Source: an uncultured Muribaculaceae bacterium
Lineage (GTDB): Bacteria; Bacteroidota; Bacteroidia; Bacteroidales; Muribaculaceae
DNA length: 45,584 nt
Reading direction: 5' to 3'
Assembly (NCBI GenBank): GCA_902494515.1
Contig: CABUTS010000016.1
Location: 1-45,584, forward strand
Shown here piece after piece: positions 41,088 to 45,584 of this stretch (the stretch's first letter is position 1; each line of letters opens with the position of its first letter). The notes under the pieces are model-generated. The model was not told where the DNA came from and did not search any database. It saw only the letters and a list, made by a program, of their open reading frames with translations. Made by a program: the position numbers and the translations under genes.

Positions 41088-42041
41088 ATGTATTCCAACA
41101 ACAAACAGGGGAATGAGCTGCGGCTTTCCCCCGAATTCCTCGACAGCTGGGTTTCCGGGCAGCTCGAAAACTGGCCGCTCGCAGCAAAAAATCATGCCGC
41201 ACTGAAGGATTCCCAGCACAAGTCTTTGGTCTTCAACGGTTTGAAGGTCGAAGCAATCTTCAATCCGGCCCGCGCTGTATCTACGGCTGCAAATCTCAGC
41301 AAATCCGCCATCGCCAGCCGTCCCTGCTTTCTCTGCAAGGCAAACCGCCCGGCAGAGCAGGGAATAATCGACATTCTGCCCGGTTACGAACTGTTAGTCA
41401 ATCCCTTCCCGATTCTGCCCGGCCATCTTACAATTGCTGCAATCGGTCATTCCCCGCAGATTCTGCTTGCTGGCAATCGCCTGAACGGCAACGATTTTAA
41501 CAGCGACCGTCTTGCCGACCTCTACAATCTGGCCTGCCGTCTCCCCGGATATTGCGTTTTCTACAACGGCGCAAGCTGCGGGGCATCGGCTCCGGATCAT
41601 TTTCATTTTCAGGCAGTCAGATGCTCCGACCTTAAGATTTTCGACGCGCCCGACTCCACCGCCGCCAAATACGCCTTCTCGTTCAGCGTCAGCTCCCCCG
41701 GTGAACTGAAATCCCGAATGGCCGAAATTTGCGCGGATCTCGCCCGACTCCCCGAGAATCAAGGCGAAGCCGAGCCGCGGTTCAACCTTTTCGCCTCTCT
41801 TTCAAACGGGGATGGTCAAAGCACTGATTCCGAGAGACATAACGTCGTTGAAATCCGTTTGTTTCCCCGTCGCAGGCACCGTCCGGCTATTTACGGCACG
41901 GGGGACGGCCAGATGCTTATCTCCCCGGGCGCCCTCGATGTTGCCGGAGTAATCGTCACCGTCCGCCAAGCTGATTTCGACCGTCTTGACGCTCCGATTC
42001 TGCAAGAAATTTTTGACGAAGTCTGTATCGAAACTAACTGA
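41088..42041 (+). CDS. DUF4922 protein, GalT/HIT-like nucleotidyltransferase
   Basis: 317 residues, start ATG at 41088, 4 nt after the glycosyltransferase stop. Motifs match the galactose-1-phosphate uridylyltransferase / HIT superfamily: CFLC (Cys80, Cys83), YELLVNPFPILPGHLTI with His113, HSPQ with His121, and FYNGASCGASAPDHFHFQA, where His171-Phe-His173-Phe-Gln175 fits HxHxQ. By analogy with GalT, Cys80/Cys83/His171 could bind zinc and His173 could be the nucleophile. The family is named only as DUF4922 as far as I know. It may transfer or phosphorolyse a nucleotidyl group on a sugar phosphate or NDP-sugar. Position suggests work with the GT2 partner. Confidence 0.8.
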   Translation: MYSNNKQGNELRLSPEFLDSWVSGQLENWPLAAKNHAALKDSQHKSLVFNGLKVEAIFNPARAVSTAANLSKSAIASRPCFLCKANRPAEQGIIDILPGYELLVNPFPILPGHLTIAAIGHSPQILLAGNRLNGNDFNSDRLADLYNLACRLPGYCVFYNGASCGASAPDHFHFQAVRCSDLKIFDAPDSTAAKYAFSFSVSSPGELKSRMAEICADLARLPENQGEAEPRFNLFASLSNGDGQSTDSERHNVVEIRLFPRRRHRPAIYGTGDGQMLISPGALDVAGVIVTVRQADFDRLDAPILQEIFDEVCIETN

Positions 42042-42075
42042 TAATCAGCTTCTTTAACTCCAAATCTCCCATCAG

Positions 42076-43374
42076 ATGCCAAAATCACAGAACTCCCCGG
42101 CCAATGTTACGGACAAGAAGGCTTTTCCCTGGTGGATCGGCACACTCTATTTTGCCGAAGGCCTTCCCTACATGGCGGTTATGACCATCGCCGTGGTTAT
42201 GTATAAAAGCCTGGGTATCAGCAATACAGCCATCGCGTTCTACACCTCCTGGCTCTATCTCCCCTGGGTCATCAAGCCATTCTGGAGCCCGTTTGTCGAC
42301 ATTATCCGCACCAAACGCTGGTGGATTGTAGCGATGCAGGCCGTGCTCGCCGTCGGATTCGCCCTGATTGCGTTCACGATTCCCACATCTTGCTTTTTCC
42401 AGGCCACGCTCGCGGTATTCTGGCTCGTGGCCTTCGCCTCGGCGACCCACGACATCGCCGCCGACGGGTTCTATATGCTGGCCCTGACGGAACACAAGCA
42501 GTCGCTGTTCGTCGGTATCCGTTCGCTCTTCTACCGCTGCTCCTCGGTGGTCGGTCAGGGTGGGCTGGTGATTCTCGCCGCGAAGATCAACGAACACTCC
42601 GAATCGGTGTCGTTCGGATGGATTGTTACCTTCGCAATCCTCTCGGTTTTCTTCGTGCTGATGGCTACGCTTCACGGTCTTGCGCTACCCCGCCCGGTCT
42701 CCGACGCCATGCGCATGCCGCAATCCGGCGCCGAGGTTTTCAACGGTTTCGTCCGTACGTTCATCGAGTTTTTCAAGAAGCCCGAAGTGGGCGTCGCCCT
42801 CTGTTTCATGCTCCTTTACCGGCTACCTGAAGCGTTGATGGTCAAGATGATACCTCCGTTTCTCATGGACTCGGTCGCCGACGGCGGCATGGGTATCAGC
42901 GAAGCACAGGTCGGCCTGGTTTACGGCACCGGCGGCGTTATCGGACTGATGCTCGGCGGCATTATCGGCGGAATTGCCGCGGGGATCGGCGGCCTGAAGA
43001 AATGGCTCCACCCGATGGCCTGGAGTATGTCGCTTACCTGCCTGACTTTCGTGTATCTGGCCTGGGTTCAGCCCTCCGACCTCTGGCAGATCTACCTCTG
43101 TGTCTTCATCGAGCAGTTCGGCTACGGGTTCGGCTTCACGGCCTATATGCTCTACCTGATTTACTTCTCTGTAGGAGCTTATAAAACAGCACATTATTCA
43201 ATCTGCACCGGCTTCATGGCCCTCGGCATGATGCTCCCCGGCCTCGCTGCCGGTTGGCTCGCCGACAACATGGGTTACCTCAATTTCTTCCTCCTTACAA
43301 TCGTCTGCTGCGTCACCACCATCGGTGTCTGCTATCTGGTGAAGGTTTCGCCCCAATTCGGTAAAAAACAATGA
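42076..43374 (+). CDS. AmpG/MurT-like MFS permease
   Basis: 432 residues and about 12 membrane helices. WWIGTLYFAEGLPYMAVMTIAVVMYKSLG at the N-terminus and SATHDIAADGFYMLAL near residue 118 are typical of the AmpG branch of the major facilitator superfamily, which brings muropeptides or free MurNAc into the cytosol by proton symport. MurT of Tannerella forsythia is the closest functional precedent for this context. Its stop codon overlaps the namZ start (ATGA at 43371-43374), showing translational coupling with an exo-muramidase. The likely cargo is therefore MurNAc or a MurNAc-containing fragment. Confidence 0.85.
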   Translation: MPKSQNSPANVTDKKAFPWWIGTLYFAEGLPYMAVMTIAVVMYKSLGISNTAIAFYTSWLYLPWVIKPFWSPFVDIIRTKRWWIVAMQAVLAVGFALIAFTIPTSCFFQATLAVFWLVAFASATHDIAADGFYMLALTEHKQSLFVGIRSLFYRCSSVVGQGGLVILAAKINEHSESVSFGWIVTFAILSVFFVLMATLHGLALPRPVSDAMRMPQSGAEVFNGFVRTFIEFFKKPEVGVALCFMLLYRLPEALMVKMIPPFLMDSVADGGMGISEAQVGLVYGTGGVIGLMLGGIIGGIAAGIGGLKKWLHPMAWSMSLTCLTFVYLAWVQPSDLWQIYLCVFIEQFGYGFGFTAYMLYLIYFSVGAYKTAHYSICTGFMALGMMLPGLAAGWLADNMGYLNFFLLTIVCCVTTIGVCYLVKVSPQFGKKQ

Positions 43375-44654
43375 TTTACACTCATAACAGTCTCATAAAG
43401 CGCTCCTTCATTGCAAGGTTCCTTTTCGCGTTCATCCTCCTTCTGGCCGTCGCTCCCGCAGCTCTGTCTCAGGATGCGGATTACACCGTGCTGCCCGGCA
43501 TCGAAGTCCTCCGCAACGGCGGTTTCGCTCAGCTGAAAGGGAAGCGTGTCGGCCTGATTACAAACCCCACAGGGGTCGACAACTCCCTCCGCTCCACAAT
43601 CGATATTCTCCACGAAGCCCCCGGCGTCGAGCTCGTGGCGCTCTTTGCCCCTGAACATGGCGTCCGTGGCGACATCACCGCCGGAGCGGCTGTCGACAAC
43701 TCCACCGACCCGCGGACCGGCATCAAGGTTTACTCCCTCTACGGCTCCACAAAGCAGCCCACAGCCGCCATGCTCGCCGACATCGACGCTCTGGTCTACG
43801 ATATCCAGGACAACGGTTGCCGTTCCTATACCTTCATTTCCACAATGGCCAAGTGCATGGAGGCCTGCGCCCGAGAGGGCAAGGAATTCATTGTTCTCGA
43901 CCGACCCGACCCGCTGGGCGGCAACAAGGTCGAGGGGCTCTGCACCGACCCCGACAATGTGTCGTTCGTGTCCTATCTCCCAATCCCGTACATCTACGGC
44001 CTCACCCCCGGCGAACTTGCCCGAATGATTGCCGGCGAGGGGTGGCTAAAGTCCTCAAAGCCTCTGAAGCTCACGGTCGTTCCGCTGCAAAACTGGGACC
44101 GCGACCTGCTTTTCACCGACACCGGCATGCCCTGGGTACTCACCTCTCCACACCTTCCGACCCCGGAGTCGGCCATCTTCTATCCCGCTTCCGGGATTCT
44201 CGGCGAACTCGATTATCTCTCGATCGGCGTCGGCTACACCCTGCCGTTCCGAACCTTCGCTGCCTCATGGATTGACGCCGAAAAGCTCGCCGAACGTCTC
44301 AACGCCCTTGGCATCCCCGGTGTCCGTTTCCGCCCGATTCACTACAAGCCATATTACGGTCTGTTCAAGGCTACAAACCTCAATGGCGTAGAGACTTACA
44401 TCACCGATTTCGATGCGGCGCCGCTGACTTTGGTGCAATTCTATGTCATGCAGGAACTGGCCGCGATGTACCCCTCCCACAAGCCCTTCGCCAACGCAAC
44501 GGCCACACGTCTGTCGATGTTCGACAAGGTCGTCGGCTCGAAAAAGCTCCGTCCGACATTCCGCGCAAAATACCGCGTCGACGATATCCTGCCCCTCTGG
44601 AACCGCGACCTCACATCCTTCAAGTCCCTGAAATCCAAGTACCATCTTTATTGA
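43371..44654 (+). CDS. namZ: Exo-beta-N-acetylmuramidase NamZ (DUF1343, GH171)
   Basis: 427 residues with a signal peptide (SFIARFLFAFILLLAVAPAALSQ), so periplasmic. DUF1343 marks: GKRVGLITNPTGVD, VALFAPEHGVRG (residues 90-100), VYSLYGSTKQPTAAML, DIQDNGCRSYTFISTM and LDRPDPLGGNKVEG. NamZ of Bacillus subtilis and its T. forsythia relative release MurNAc from the non-reducing end of peptidoglycan fragments. The start overlaps the permease stop by ATGA. The stop codon lies inside a 14-bp tandem duplication. With the permease and kinase it makes a salvage unit. Confidence 0.9.
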   Translation: MIYTHNSLIKRSFIARFLFAFILLLAVAPAALSQDADYTVLPGIEVLRNGGFAQLKGKRVGLITNPTGVDNSLRSTIDILHEAPGVELVALFAPEHGVRGDITAGAAVDNSTDPRTGIKVYSLYGSTKQPTAAMLADIDALVYDIQDNGCRSYTFISTMAKCMEACAREGKEFIVLDRPDPLGGNKVEGLCTDPDNVSFVSYLPIPYIYGLTPGELARMIAGEGWLKSSKPLKLTVVPLQNWDRDLLFTDTGMPWVLTSPHLPTPESAIFYPASGILGELDYLSIGVGYTLPFRTFAASWIDAEKLAERLNALGIPGVRFRPIHYKPYYGLFKATNLNGVETYITDFDAAPLTLVQFYVMQELAAMYPSHKPFANATATRLSMFDKVVGSKKLRPTFRAKYRVDDILPLWNRDLTSFKSLKSKYHLY

Positions 44655-44678
44655 TTAACTTGCATTGATTAACTTGCA
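44651..44678. repeat. 14-bp tandem duplication over the namZ stop codon
   Basis: TTGATTAACTTGCA is present twice without a gap (44651-44664 and 44665-44678). The first copy holds the namZ stop (TGA, 44652-44654). It lies 28 nt upstream of the kinase ATG. Confidence 0.9.
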
Positions 44679-44705
44679 TCCCAAATCACGTTTTATTCCA
44701 CTGTA

Positions 44706-45584
44706 ATGTTTACCTTAATCGCCGATTGTGGCTCCACGAAAGTTGAATGGGCACTACTGTCCCCCGACAAAGAGCCCGAACCTGTCCTCCTTTTCAAATC
44801 AACCGGTTTCAACGCTACCGTCACCCCGGTTAAGGAAATCCGCAGGATTATCACCGAAGAAGTCGCCCCGCATCTTGCGGATTTTCAAATAAATAAACTT
44901 CACTTCTACGGCGCAGGCTGCATCGGTGGCGAAGTCGACCGGAACCTTGCCCGGATTCTGTCGGAACTCCTCTTCAAATCCGAGGAAGCAGTCTGCAACA
45001 TTGAGATTTCCAGTGACCTCCTCGGGGCCGCACGAGCGCTTTTCGGCAACCGTCCCGGAATCGCCTGCATCCTCGGAACAGGCTCTAATTCATGCCTTTA
45101 CGACGGCCAAGAAATCATCGACAACACCCCCTCGCTCGGCTATATCCTCGGCGATGAAGGCTCCGGCGCGTCCCTCGGACGAGGCCTTCTCAGCGACATC
45201 TTCAAAGGCCTCCTCCCCGCGCCCATAATCGACTCATTTCAAGCCAGATACAACCTCTCAAAAGCAGACCTCATCCGCCACGTCTACCGCGAACCATCAG
45301 CCAACCGCTACCTCGCCTCATTCTGCCCCTTCCTCTCCGACCACATCACCATCCCCGAAATCCAATCACTTATCACCGAAGAATTTACCCGATTCTTCAC
45401 ACGCAACATCTCGCAATACAACACAACCACCCACATCACCAAAACACCCCACGCCACCCTCCCCCAATCACCCTACACCATCCGCCCCAATACACCCCAC
45501 GCCACCCTCCCCATTGGCTTCATCGGCTCAATAGCATACCACTTCCGCAACCTCCTGAACACCACCTGCGAAACCATCACCCAC
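44706..45584 (+). CDS. BadF/BcrA-type amino-sugar kinase (partial, runs off the window)
   Basis: At least 293 residues, open to the window edge, so the C-terminus is missing. ASKHA-fold marks: phosphate-1 IADCGSTKVEW (Asp7, Gly9, Thr11), phosphate-2 ILGTGSNS (from residue 122) and LGDEGSGASLGRGLL (from 148). These fit the BadF/BadG/BcrA/BcrD family that includes N-acetylglucosamine kinases and MurK of T. forsythia (GlcNAc/MurNAc). Residues about 240-268, between RNISQYN and IGFIGSIAYHF, form a Thr/His/Pro-rich insertion built from a partial duplication. From about 45240 the coding strand is very poor in G. Placed 51 nt after namZ, it probably phosphorylates imported MurNAc or GlcNAc. Confidence 0.85.
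   Translation, partial: MFTLIADCGSTKVEWALLSPDKEPEPVLLFKSTGFNATVTPVKEIRRIITEEVAPHLADFQINKLHFYGAGCIGGEVDRNLARILSELLFKSEEAVCNIEISSDLLGAARALFGNRPGIACILGTGSNSCLYDGQEIIDNTPSLGYILGDEGSGASLGRGLLSDIFKGLLPAPIIDSFQARYNLSKADLIRHVYREPSANRYLASFCPFLSDHITIPEIQSLITEEFTRFFTRNISQYNTTTHITKTPHATLPQSPYTIRPNTPHATLPIGFIGSIAYHFRNLLNTTCETITH
45444..45512. repeat. In-frame direct repeat inside the kinase gene
   Basis: ACACCCCACGCCACCCTCCC plus one more C is found at 45444-45464 and again at 45492-45512, period 48 nt (16 codons), encoding TPHATLP twice. The frame is kept. It builds the unusual insertion before the conserved FIGSIAYHF block. Confidence 0.85.

Noticed and set aside
1..45584. tRNA, rRNA, insertion sequence, prophage or integrative element
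   Set aside because: No tRNA cloverleaf or T-loop pattern, rRNA core sequence, transposase, integrase or phage gene was seen in any gap or gene.

Overview
The window looks like chromosomal DNA from a GC-rich member of the Bacteroidales, most likely Muribaculaceae-like. The main evidence is repeated Bacteroidetes-type promoters (TTTG or TTG, about 20 bp, then TAnnTTTG) in front of gltX, gyrB, trpB and an acyl-CoA synthetase gene. Bacteroidetes-style gene families (DUF2807, TlpA-like lipoprotein with a DUF4369-type N-terminus, DUF4922, the large ispG form) agree. The family-level placement is an inference. I see no rRNA, tRNA, insertion sequence, prophage or CRISPR array.

Layout. 1-3.5 kb: an OPT-family transporter followed by a MATE transporter. 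3.6-7.7 kb, minus strand: a four-gene run dusB, DUF2807 protein, polysaccharide flippase, TPR protein. 7.9-11.5 kb, minus strand: alanine dehydrogenase and a secreted clan GH-A-like glycosidase. 11.7-15.1 kb: VanZ-like protein, convergent thioredoxin-fold lipoprotein, long-chain acyl-CoA synthetase. 15.1-15.5 kb: a repeat-filled spacer. 15.5-30.0 kb, plus strand: housekeeping genes gltX, argR, gyrB, rnr, rpoN, a PAP2-like membrane protein, purE, ispG, an M16 peptidase, ilvE and an HD-domain protein. 30.0-30.5 kb: a second spacer with repeats and a terminator. 30.5-35.1 kb: recJ, then on the minus strand trpB (TrpB2 type), an HD-domain hydrolase and folB.

35.3-45.6 kb is the most interesting part. 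Seven tightly spaced plus-strand genes encode a membrane GT2 glycosyltransferase, a secreted amidase-like protein with a golvesin-like domain, a two-part GT2 protein, a DUF4922 protein with GalT/HIT-type catalytic motifs, an AmpG/MurT-like permease, a NamZ-type exo-N-acetylmuramidase and a BadF-type amino-sugar kinase (cut by the window edge). Amidase, NamZ, permease and kinase form a plausible peptidoglycan (MurNAc) salvage route from periplasm to cytosol. The two glycosyltransferases and the nucleotidyltransferase-like DUF4922 protein are not explained by the known route.

A second theme is short direct repeats. At least seven genes have a 7-15 bp duplication covering or touching the stop codon (OPT, MATE, TPR, recJ, trpB, HD hydrolase, namZ). 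There are in-frame duplications in ispG and the kinase, a perfectly phased 5 x 22 bp array between folB and the GT2 operon, and a 79-bp repeat with CGCGCG palindromes before gltX.
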